Source of the DNA: Margaritispora aquatica
Lineage: Eukaryota; Ascomycota; Leotiomycetes; Helotiales; Discinellaceae
NCBI GenBank assembly: GCA_007644065.1
Contig: VJWN01000005.1
Span: forward strand, 496,001-560,000
Length of the DNA stretch: 64,000 nt
Direction: 5' to 3'
Program-made: the position numbers and the translations under genes
In this document: positions 12,165 to 21,790 of the stretch, piece after piece
How the letters are laid out: the number at the start of each line of letters is the position of its first letter
How positions within the stretch are numbered: position 1 is the stretch's first letter
The notes under the pieces: generated by a model
Told to the model about the DNA's origin: nothing
What the model saw: the letters and a program-made list of their open reading frames with translations, nothing else
Database searches by the model: none

Positions 12165-13833
12165 TGAGAAGGTCAGTGGGGGGGAGGACAAAGACTATGA
12201 TGGTTTGGACTCCGGTTGCCTGGTGATGAAGTTGTCTCGTGGCCCAATCGAGGTAAGGCTGGTTGGCGACTTGCTCCTGAACAATAAACCGCTACCTGGG
12301 CTGGCTGGCTGACTCAATCATGTGCGGACGGTGAGAATTGTGTGTGCTTCTTCACTCCGGTTCACTCAGGGGGGGAAAAGTAAAAGGTACAGTCGAAAGC
12401 CCTGCCTTGGCTGTAGGTGTTTTGAAGTTTGAAGTGGGTTAGAAGAGCTATGGGCTTCTGCCAAAAGAAGTATCAAGCCGGCAGGAGGCGCATGAAAGTG
12501 GCCCGAATATCGAAAGGTCCGAACGTCTGGTGAAAAGCAAAGTAAGGTAAGGTAAGGTGCTTGTCGATTGTGAATCAATAATATGAATGAAGGTTCCTAC
12601 GGGTGGATTGTTCCGTGGATATGGTTAAGACGGACGATTGTATGATCAGATAGGTATTATTAGGTGTTGGATGGTGGAAGTTGAGAGTTCAATATGGCGT
12701 TTTGTGGAGCAGACTAAGAGCTATCCGTTGAATTTAAATTCCTGCGGCCCAAAAAAGATGGATACGGTAGCACTGAACGATAATCGATGATGGCTCGTAA
12801 AGAGAGCGAAGTCTGAGCGGGAGATCGCTAAACTTCGAAACCAACGATTAGATAGCATTAGGTCATTTATACTTGGATCTTTCTAGCTAAAGGAGAATTC
12901 AGTCGCGAACTGCGGATTGCAAACTGCGAACTGCGAGCTCACGGAGGAGTTGGAGATATCACTTCCATACTTGCTTGGCATTGTTGCACTGAACACCAAC
13001 TTCATTCTTCGGTGAGACAGTGCCGTCTTTGAGCTATTTGAGGTGTCTTGCTATTTGAGTACTTTGGAGCTGTAGTGGAAATAGACACACGTCATGCGTG
13101 TCACTATTTCAAGGTGTGTTATCAGTTGGAATAATAATGGAATCAGTTAGTACCTTACCATCCCAACATTCTGGAATCCTCCCAGGCCATCATCAAGCGA
13201 CCAAGTTCAATCCCATCACATCACCTTACTGCGTCCCGTCCAAATCTGTATGGATGTATGTATGTAAGGTACCCCACGAACGAGCCAACGTCAGATAGAT
13301 GTGAAGTTAGTATTTCAAACCAATCACAAGAACATGCGAGATTGTGTCAAGTTTCCAAAATCAGACTTCCGTAACCACTGTAACAACCGTAACCATCGTC
13401 CGGACCCCCTTAGAAAAACCCTGACGTGCTGAAGCGACCGTCCCATTCGTTCGTCTGCCGATCTTTTTACAACTTTTGTCGCCAGCCCTTCAAGCCTTTC
13501 TTCCATCCCACCAAATCAGAGATCGATATCTCATGCAAAACAGGACGCGACCTTGCATCAGCGTAAATTCCTAGCACCACAGCCCGCAAATCCTTGAACA
13601 ATCCTTGATCCAGAAATAGGGCAGTTCTTCTCTCTGCGACACTCCCCCGATCTCCTCCAACATTACCCCTAGACGGATATCTATACCCCTCCGTCCTCGT
13701 TCCTTTGTGACGTTGAAGCTCTTCCATTGTATTTCAGAAAATCAAAGAGCAATCGCAGCAAAATATCAGACCAAAAGATCCAATCACAGCAAGCATCCAC
13801 AAACCGGCTGCCACGTCGAAAAATTACTTCACA
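12165..13833. other. Divergent intergenic region between BEM46 and LYAR genes
   Basis: This is the promoter space for both neighbours. A minus-strand frame at 13467-13727 (86 aa, AATACAATGG start context) is basic, has no known domain and overlaps the presumed LYAR leader. I do not call it a gene. A polypurine/AG-rich stretch and GGTAAGGTAAGG repeats lie near 12539-12557. Confidence 0.45.
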
Positions 13834-15284
13834 ATGGTTTCCTTCTCTTGCGAAGTATGTTTACGCGCTCTGAAACACTCAACTCCCTTCGCAGAACCCT
13901 TTCTAACAGTCGCTCTAGGGCTGTGGTGATGTTCTCACCAAGAAGAAACTCGATTCTCATCGCAACCAATGTTATGGCTGTTCTTTCACCTGTTTAGACT
14001 GCATGGTTCATTTTGAAGGAAATTCATATCGGGCTCACACTGTATGTACCCAACGACTACTTCCCCACCTGCCAGACCCTAACGATCATGCAGAGTTGTA
14101 TCAGCGAGGCGCAAAAATACCAGGGAGCATTGTACAAACCAGATAAAAAGTCGAAGCAGAATTCGCAATCGAATGCTTTGGTCCACCAACACCAACAGCA
14201 ACCATACGTTGAAGAAGTGGAGGAAGAATACCACCACAACTCGCACATTGAAATAGTCGAACCTCCAATGCCAGAAGCACCTTCTCCGCCCTCAGCGGCA
14301 CCTGGCTTTACGCTTACATCCAGTCCTGTCAATGTTTTTGACTTTTTGGTCAACAGCGAGACACCAAATGCGTCGCGACTTGAGTTGACGGCGCCCGAGC
14401 CAATGCTGTTAATAGAAGATGCGCATTATGAGTCCGAGGTGGACAACGACCGAGGCCTCGTCAGAGTGCGGTTTGGGGACGCTGCCCAGAGTGTGTCAGA
14501 TCTTATTGAATATGGAGATGGACCAGTCCCGTCGGCTGCATATCAAACACCTGCACCAAAGAGCGAACGTGAGCGAAAGAAGGAGAAGAAGGACCGCGAT
14601 CAGACAAGAGAGGATAAGAAAGACAAGAAGCGCAAACGCCTGCATGTGGAGACGAGAGACCTATCGCCGCGTGATGGCGACGAGACCATGACAGATGCAC
14701 CACCAGTCCTTCACTCCGGTCTTACTGGTGGCCTAGGAAGACTTCTCTCTCGTCCTTCAGTATTTCCACCATCTCCTGACTATTCTGGCGATAACATTGG
14801 CGACAATTCTCCTGGTAGTCCACTGAAGAAGACGAAGCACTCCAAGTCAACTACCAAGCGAGGTCGTGTTGATACTATTGGTAACAATCTGATGTCTTTG
14901 ATCACTCCAAAGCGAGTTATGTCGAGGGAACATTCCGAAGACCGTCCCAAGAGGAAACACCGAAAACATCGCGAAGGCTCTGAACGTCCATCCCGAAAGA
15001 TGATCGAGTACAAAGCAACCAATGGCGACACTGAAACAGAAGATTCTCACAACCAAATGGTCATTTATCAACCACAGAAGCCACGAGCTGAGATGTTATT
15101 AGGCTACATCAACAAAGGACCTGATAGCGATAGAGGTGTAAGCATGAACAAAGCACTGAAGAGGTATCACCGAGAACGTTCTGAAATGGGCGGTGGACTT
15201 GGCAAAGTCGGAGAGGAAAAGGAGCTTTGGAAAAGTTTGAGGATGAAGCGAAATGATCGTGGGGAAATCGTTCTGTTTATATGA
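13834..15284 (+). CDS. LYAR-type C2HC zinc-finger protein (nucleolar)
   Basis: Proteins of this family (human LYAR, yeast YCR087C-A) are nucleolar and linked to pre-rRNA processing and nucleic-acid binding. Exons are 13834-13854, 13919-14041 and 14094-15284, giving 444 aa. The first exon encodes only MVSFSCE. The join gives SCEGCGDVLTKKKLDSH, the diagnostic start of the family, followed by CYGCSFTCLDCMVHFEG and SYRAHTSCISEAQKYQG, which are the paired LYAR fingers (about 6-75). The rest is a long low-complexity tail with a K/R-rich stretch (about 190-215, SERERKKEKKDRD) suited to nuclear or nucleolar import, and a conserved-looking C-terminal end (KELWKSLRMKRNDRGEIVLF). Both introns have GTATGT donors. 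The finger identity is very sure and the exact function is inferred. Confidence 0.94.
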
Positions 15285-16028
15285 TACCTAAGCATCCCTG
15301 GAGATTGCAAATTCTACTGTATTTTTTTCTTCATTTTGCCGGAACGGCTCCTGTCTGGATATGGGGGCCTAATAGTCAAACTCGAATTATGGTCTCGGTT
15401 TTATGGTGAAAGCACCCATCTCTCTACTCATTCTTTGTCTTGTATGAGTGATGCACATGTGACTCGCCGTTACCTACAAGCACGGTCTTTCCAGAACATC
15501 AGACTAAGCTCAAGGCCGAATTTAGCTGCCGTACGGATGCAAGTAGGGCATGAGAGTGATTCAGATATGCAGTGACCCGCTGCGCCAGAAAATGCAATTG
15601 GGAGAACGAGCTTTTTATGGTGACTCAGTGATACTAGCGTCTGACTCCTTTCTGATTGACCAGGAAGCCTTTCGCTTCGTGCCTTCCTTGCCACACGGAG
15701 AAATAGGCCGACGACTACATTATTTCAACTTTCCTCAATACTGTCAGCCTTGTCTTCCCTTTATTTGATTCAATTTCAACTTCATTGCCAGCGTTCTGCA
15801 ACGGTTTTCGTTGCTTTGGGCGACTTATTTTTATTTATTTCCGAAGACGCCATATTTGTAGAGCGCAATCCAAGGAGTCACAATCAATTAGATTTCTAAT
15901 ACACTGCTCCATCCATTCACTGACACTTCTCTCAATCACATACTACGCCACACACAATTTTGTGCTCCCTCTAAACCTTCAAAACGCTGCTTCATACTCC
16001 TACCAGTACTCAATTCTTCAACGTAATC
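15285..16028. other. Intergenic region upstream of FAP1
   Basis: This holds the LYAR 3' end and FAP1 promoter/leader. The leader just before the ATG at 16029 is C/T-rich with a tail of short A/T blocks. No gene is seen. Confidence 0.6.
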
Positions 16029-19000
16029 ATGGCTACTGCTCCAGCTCCAGCTCCAGTTCCAGCTGCAGCAAATAGAGCACCCCGCCATCGTCGAGGTCCA
16101 AGAAGAGGGGCACATCGCGGGGGAGCAGTTAATGGAGCAAACCCAGCTTCCGGCACATCCTCACATACAGCAGATGCTTCTTTAGCATTACAACCAGCGT
16201 CTGTCATAGCAGAAGCAAGTCAACGACCATCACAGCCTGCGAATTCGAATAGAGGAAACCATGGCAGACGAGGCGGGTTTGGGAGGGGGGCGAGGAGGGG
16301 CGGGGCACAATTGATGGTCAATGGACAGAGGGCTTTTGGAGGTCAGCTCACATCGAGCATTGTTGTGCCAACACCAGAGGCTTCGCTCGCTGCCGATGCT
16401 CCAGAATTCATACCAGGTCAGCCGGTGGTGTCTCGTGCCCGTCCAGCTCCTTCAAAACCTCAACCTCGTCCACGTCGATTGTCAAAATCCCAAGCTCCAG
16501 ATATTTCTACCAGAACCCACGAAGATATCGCAAACGGCCAGTACGAATGTGTCATCTGTACGAACGAAGTACGGAGCAACTCCAAGATCTGGACATGCAA
16601 AACTTGCTGGTCTGTACTTCACCTTACTTGTGTCAAACGCTGGGCGAAGAACGAATCTTCGACTTTACTACAACGTGCCATTGAGAATGGAGAATTGCCG
16701 CCACCTCGCCGATGGAGATGCCCAGGATGCAATCTTCCCAAAGACGCACTTCCAGAAAATTATACTTGCTGGTGTGAGAAGGAGGTCGAGCCACATTCAA
16801 TTGCTGGATTACCACCACACTCGTGTGGTCAAAGTTGCTCAAAGCCAAGAGCTGGTCATTGTCCTCATCCTTGTGAATTGATTTGTCATGCTGGTCCTTG
16901 TCCTCCATGTGGTCATATGGGTCCTTCTCGGGCTTGCTTTTGTGGCAAGGAGGCGAGCTCTAGACGTTGCGTGGATACCAACTACGAAAGTGGTTGGAGC
17001 TGCGGTCAGATATGTGATGAAATGCTTCCATGCGGAGAGCATTCATGCCAACGCGAATGCCATGAAGGAATGTGCGGAGGATGTGATGTTCTCATCGAAT
17101 CTCAATGTTATTGTGGGAAGGTGGAAAAGTCACTGCCATGCTCTGAACGAGATGACGAAAAAGAGAGTGAGCTAGATGGTCAGACATGGACAGGATCTTT
17201 CAATTGTGGTGCCGAATGTCGTCGGGGATACGATTGTGGTAACCCACAGCATTTCTGTGAGAAGGAATGCCATGTTCAGACATCCAAACCCGATCACTGT
17301 CCGTTCTCGCCTGACATGGTCACGACATGTCCTTGCGGGAAGACGCCCTTGAGTGTATTACTCTCCACGCCACGTCCAGATTGCTCAGCGTCTATACCGC
17401 ACTGTCAAGAAAAGTGCCAGAAACTCCTTGCTTGTGGACATTTGTGCCCGCAGGTGTGCCACAATGGTGAATGTCATCCATGTTTTCAAACCATGCAAAT
17501 CTCGTGTCAATGTGGTAGAACGACATCCAACACAGCATGTCATCAAGGCATGGAGGAACGACCACAATGCCCCCGGATTTGCCGAACTACACTAAATTGT
17601 GGTCGTCATGAATGTGGTGAACGTTGCTGTCCAGGAGAGAAAAGAGGGAGTGAGAGGCAAGCTTCTAGGCGAAAGCACCGTGCTCTGAATGCACCAGCAG
17701 CTGATGACAATATCGAGCCAGAGCACATTTGTCTCAAGGTATGTGGACGACCACTGAAATGCGGCAATCATACATGTGCTTCTCTTTGCCACAAAGGACC
17801 TTGCGGAACGTGCCTGGAGGCCATATTCGAGGATATTAGCTGCGCTTGTGGACGAACCATCCTTCAGCCTCCCCAGGCTTGTGGGACAAAAGTACCTGAG
17901 TGTAGATTCGACTGCACTCGGCAAAGAACATGTGGTCACCCTCAACTTAAGCATCAATGCCATGAGGATACGGAGGACTGCCCCAAGTGTCCCTTCCTAG
18001 TAGAGAAGCAATGCATATGCAGCAAGAAAACACTGAAGAACCAACCTTGCTGGTTTACAGAAGTGCGTTGTGGACTTGCTTGTGGCAAGAAATTGAAATG
18101 CGGCATTCATACCTGCCAAAGGCTCTGTCATCGACCAGGCCAGTGTGAGGATGCTACATCAGCCTGCTCGCAAGCTTGTGGAAGACAAAAGACTGTTTGT
18201 GATCATACATGTTCGGATCCGTGCCATGCTCCGTATCCATGCAAAGAGAATGCGCCTTGTCAGGCGAAGACATTCATTACTTGCGCTTGCCAGCATCAGA
18301 AGCAGCCTATCAAATGTTTGGCTTCGAAGACTTCGCCTGGTAATACAACGAAGACGCTTGAATGCGATGATGAATGTCTGCGAATTCAACGCAACGCCAA
18401 GCTCGCTTCCGCCTTGAACATTGATCCAGCGACTCATATCGATGATCATATCCCATATTCCCAGACCACACTGTCTTACTTTGTCGAGCACCAAAAGTTC
18501 TGCCAACAGCAAGAACGCGAATTCCGCGTCTTTGCTGCGGATGAGACTGAGAAGCGATTAAGGTTCAAGCCTATGCAAGCTTCTCAGCGTGCATTTCTTC
18601 ATTCGTTGGCTGAAGACTTTGGTCTTGATTCTGAGAGTCAAGATCCCGAACCACATCGACACATTGTAATCTTCAAGACACCGAGATTTGTGGCTAGTCC
18701 AATGAAGACACTTTCTCAGTGTGTCAAATTGAAACCAGCAGTGGTTGCCGAATCATCCTCTGCGAAGCCTCTAATCTCCAATGCGGAGCCATACAATGGT
18801 TTCTTGTTAGCCAATCCACGATTTGGTCTTACTATCGATGAACTCCACGCCGACTTGAAGCCCGAATTCGCGGATGCTGGCCTTGGCTTTGATGTGTCAT
18901 TCCTCCCATCAGGCGATGTTGTCTTGCGAGCACTTCCTTCCGGATCCTGGCATCAGAAAGTCGAAGTCAACTTGCTCAAAATCAAGCCAGCTGTTGCCAA

Positions 19001-19271
19001 GAAAGTTGCAGCTATGTCACTTGCTTCACTAGCATCTCTTTGTGCTTTAGATTCTAGTCTCAACGTTTTGAGGAAAGAGGACGATGGCAGTGCATCTGGA
19101 GGCTGGAGCCAGGTTGCCAAGGGTGCGGCTGGTGGGAAAAGAGTGCTGCAGGAGAGTGTGGGCTCCAAGAGCTCGTTCACAGTTCTGGGTACGAAGAAGA
19201 AGGAGAAGAAAGTCGCTGAGGATGCGGTTGATGATTGGGAGAGAGAGGTTGAGGGGTGGGGTGATGCTTGA
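16029..19271 (+). CDS. FAP1: FAP1/NFX1-type zinc-finger protein with RING and R3H domains
   Basis: This is a homologue of yeast Fap1 (FKBP12-associated protein 1) and animal NFX1/shuttle craft. It is a single exon of 1,080 aa. The N-terminus is RG-rich (about 70-95, GRRGGFGRGARRGG). A RING/PHD-like finger lies at about 172-240 (YECVICTNEVRSNSKIWTCK...CWSVLHLTC...CPGC). A long series of NF-X1 zinc fingers (about 265-790) has the repeated CG..C...CH.G.C..C pattern, for example CGHMGPSRACFCG, CGEHSCQRECHEGMCGGC and CGIHTCQRLCHRPGQC. A C-terminal R3H domain (about 815-890) includes RAFLHSLAEDFGL and RHIVIF. The family includes stress-linked transcription factors and E3 ligases; recent yeast work links Fap1 to stalled ribosomes. 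The domain architecture is complete, and no odd features were seen besides the lack of introns. Confidence 0.95.
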   Translation: MATAPAPAPVPAAANRAPRHRRGPRRGAHRGGAVNGANPASGTSSHTADASLALQPASVIAEASQRPSQPANSNRGNHGRRGGFGRGARRGGAQLMVNGQRAFGGQLTSSIVVPTPEASLAADAPEFIPGQPVVSRARPAPSKPQPRPRRLSKSQAPDISTRTHEDIANGQYECVICTNEVRSNSKIWTCKTCWSVLHLTCVKRWAKNESSTLLQRAIENGELPPPRRWRCPGCNLPKDALPENYTCWCEKEVEPHSIAGLPPHSCGQSCSKPRAGHCPHPCELICHAGPCPPCGHMGPSRACFCGKEASSRRCVDTNYESGWSCGQICDEMLPCGEHSCQRECHEGMCGGCDVLIESQCYCGKVEKSLPCSERDDEKESELDGQTWTGSFNCGAECRRGYDCGNPQHFCEKECHVQTSKPDHCPFSPDMVTTCPCGKTPLSVLLSTPRPDCSASIPHCQEKCQKLLACGHLCPQVCHNGECHPCFQTMQISCQCGRTTSNTACHQGMEERPQCPRICRTTLNCGRHECGERCCPGEKRGSERQASRRKHRALNAPAADDNIEPEHICLKVCGRPLKCGNHTCASLCHKGPCGTCLEAIFEDISCACGRTILQPPQACGTKVPECRFDCTRQRTCGHPQLKHQCHEDTEDCPKCPFLVEKQCICSKKTLKNQPCWFTEVRCGLACGKKLKCGIHTCQRLCHRPGQCEDATSACSQACGRQKTVCDHTCSDPCHAPYPCKENAPCQAKTFITCACQHQKQPIKCLASKTSPGNTTKTLECDDECLRIQRNAKLASALNIDPATHIDDHIPYSQTTLSYFVEHQKFCQQQEREFRVFAADETEKRLRFKPMQASQRAFLHSLAEDFGLDSESQDPEPHRHIVIFKTPRFVASPMKTLSQCVKLKPAVVAESSSAKPLISNAEPYNGFLLANPRFGLTIDELHADLKPEFADAGLGFDVSFLPSGDVVLRALPSGSWHQKVEVNLLKIKPAVAKKVAAMSLASLASLCALDSSLNVLRKEDDGSASGGWSQVAKGAAGGKRVLQESVGSKSSFTVLGTKKKEKKVAEDAVDDWEREVEGWGDA

Positions 19272-20892
19272 GTGGAGCGGTTCCTTGCTGCGAGATTGGA
19301 AGTTGAATGTGGTGTGGAAGTGTAGAGAATAGAATATTATACTGAAGTAAATCTCGTTCTGATTGCATATACATGTCGTGATCATATGTCTGCCAGTAAC
19401 GAATGAGATGGCAAGTGCCATCTTGTTGCCTCCTGGATTTCCTTGCATTTGATTTAGAGCAGTTCATTACCATCCAGCAAGATCCTCAAGAAGTTCTTGA
19501 CTCTCCCTCCCTGGCAGTTTATCAATAGTTTCGTACCAGGCATCCAAGTTCAGGCTTTTAGCATAATTCATCTGATGTCCAGAACCGTCCACCTACATTG
19601 TCAATTAAGTTATAGATCCCACAGCTGTGTATGTACAGTAGCGTCGGGATCGATTCTAAACGACCTGCTGTAGGGTCGCGCGTTGTGGAGAGGCCTGATA
19701 TCCTGGGCTTTGGGTTTTTGGTTCTGGGTTCTGGGTTCCATATATAGGGGTTTGAGGGATATGTTTGTTGATGTCGGTGTTGATGGGGTGGTGTTGTATG
19801 GCTTGATATCTCATCTTTGTCACGCGGTAGAAATTCAAAGAATTTGACTTCCTACTACATATACTGTGGTCGTCGTATCTCGCTACTCGTTGCTTGTCGA
19901 TTGTGCGTGCGTCATTTTGAGGGCTGTATCCCAGTTCGTCGTTCTTTTCTTGTAGAGAGAGTAGGTAGGTAGGTACTCAGGAGACCTTGGCTAGTGTAGG
20001 TGCTCATTTCGATCTAACAGATCCTAACGTATGTCTAAGGTACCTGTACCTAGGTTAGATACTAGGTAGGTAGGTAGGTAGGTCCGGTAGCTGTAGTACA
20101 TGGAGATATAAGATAGTATCCACACTATTACATTACATTACACTAATTATCCTACAGCTACAGCTTCAAGATATAAAAGAAATTCACATTCACACATGTT
20201 ACCACCGATCCACCACTTCACTCAAGCCATCTTGTCTCCATCCTCTACCCTCTAGCCGATACTACCAGTAGCTAGTCGAAAATCCCCAATGCATTCCAAC
20301 CCGATATCCTCCATCATCCGGCACTTACACTGGCACGGCACTAGCCTGGCGTCGGTAGTGGTATTCATATGCGCAGCGTTAACGTTAGCGTTAACGTTGA
20401 TACTGCGTATTTTCTCTGTGGGGAGCTTTCAGCCCTATCTCTCTCTTACTATGTGGGATTTTTCTTGGTTCGGTAGCTAGTTAGTAAGTAGGTACTCATT
20501 GGTTTTTGAGGGGTGTGTGCTGGTGGTTTGTTAGGTTGTTAGTTAGTTGGTTAGGCGGTTCGTGGTGAGGGTAAGGGTGAGGCCAGTTTGTCTGGTGAGA
20601 TATAATGTGGTATACTATGATATGGTATCAGTAGTGGGTGGTAACTTGTCGGTTGTGTGTTTGGCGGTTGGTTGGTTGGCTGGTGATTGGTGGTTAGTAG
20701 TTGGTGTTATGTCTACTTTAGCTCCTCCCGCACAGGATTTTCACTTCTATATCTATATCTCCCTCACCTCCTATCTCATCTCCTTTGAAATCCTCTCCTC
20801 TCTCCTCTTCACCTCTCACCCTCGCGTCACACACATCCTCACCACACACAAACCCTTGCACCAAAAAGGTACCAAAAAAGACACCCACGAAA
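19272..20892. other. Intergenic region with short tandem repeats
   Basis: No gene is seen. It contains (TAGG)5 at 20063-20082 and two tandem 12-nt units built around the palindrome CGTTAACG at 20376-20399. The last 150 nt before 20893 are C/T/A-rich, typical of a fungal leader. Confidence 0.55.
20376..20399. repeat. Two tandem 12-nt units GCGTTAACGTTA/G
   Basis: GCGTTAACGTTA is followed directly by GCGTTAACGTTG. Each unit contains the perfect palindrome CGTTAACG. It lies about 500 nt upstream of the secreted barrel protein, so it could be a regulatory site, but that is only inference. Confidence 0.8.
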
Positions 20893-21790
20893 ATGCACTT
20901 CACAACCCTCACCTTCACGGCCCTAGCCCTCCTCATCAGCCCCGTCTTCTCCATCCCCGCCCCCGCCCCCGCGATCGTAAACGGCACGATTGAACCTCGC
21001 ACTCCTGCTCCTGCGCCATGGGGTATCTCGGCTGCTGGCTGGACGCACAATGGTGCTGCGACGTATTATTACCAGAATGGGAATGCAGGGAGTTGTGGGT
21101 GGTGGAAGGCTGTATGTTTGCTTTTTTTTCTTTTGTGATGTTTTCTTGATGAAGACTGTCTTCTGTGGGTTTGGGTCTTTGTGGAGAGAAATCATCGATT
21201 CTCGTTGTAAATTCCACTACGATGGCGATGGCAAGTTTCGGATTTTTCCAACAACCACCGCACTCGTGAACCCTCTAACCGAATCTCTCTTCCCAACTCA
21301 TTCACCCAACTTACCTTTTTAACTTCTTACCTTCCTCCCTACCTCTTTCTCCACATCACATCACTAACACACCTTCTTCACGCAGGACTCCGACTTCCTC
21401 GTCGCCATCTCCGGCGTAACGGGCAACCAACACTGCGGCCGCACAGTCAGCATCACCAACCGCGGCGGCGGACAGCAGAACCACGGCGTCGGCAACACCA
21501 TCACGGCGCTGATCGCCGACACGTGTCCCGCCGACGAGTGCGATATGGATCATATTGATTTGTCGGTCGGTGCGTTTGCGGCGCTCACGGGGGGCCCGTT
21601 GGATCCGCCGGGACGGATTGAGGTTGAGTGGTGAGTTTTGAGTCTTCTTTTTTGGAATTTGGGATTTGTGTCTTTGTGTTTTTGTGTCATTTCTTTCGCT
21701 TGGGGTGGAGAGTTTGGGTGTTTTGCTTGTAATATTGAGATGTGGATGTGCTTTGGATGCTAATGAGGTGTGAATAGGACTTTGGACTGA
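20893..21790 (+). CDS. Small secreted double-psi beta-barrel (RlpA/expansin-like) protein
   Basis: This is a predicted extracellular protein of the DPBB group (often annotated as riboflavin-aldehyde-forming-enzyme-like or barwin/expansin-like). It has a signal peptide (about 1-20, ending SPVFS) and a Pro/Ala-rich spacer. The barrel follows: GAATYYYQNGNAGSCGWW, then FLVAISGV, CGRTVSITN, ITALIADTCPADECDMDHIDLSVGAFAAL. Exons are 20893-21111, 21386-21630 and 21778-21790, giving 158 aa. I prefer a third 13-nt exon: the second exon ends at a strong GTGAGT donor, a GCTAATG branch site and AATAG acceptor follow, and the join gives VEWTLD, the barrel's normal last strand. Reading straight on instead stops at 21634 after VEW. 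Four cysteines could form disulphides. No catalytic role can be claimed. Confidence 0.88.

Noticed and set aside
13467..13727. 86-aa minus-strand frame with a fair start context
   Set aside because: No domain, lies in the presumed leader of the LYAR gene, and the downstream frame does not join by a clean splice.
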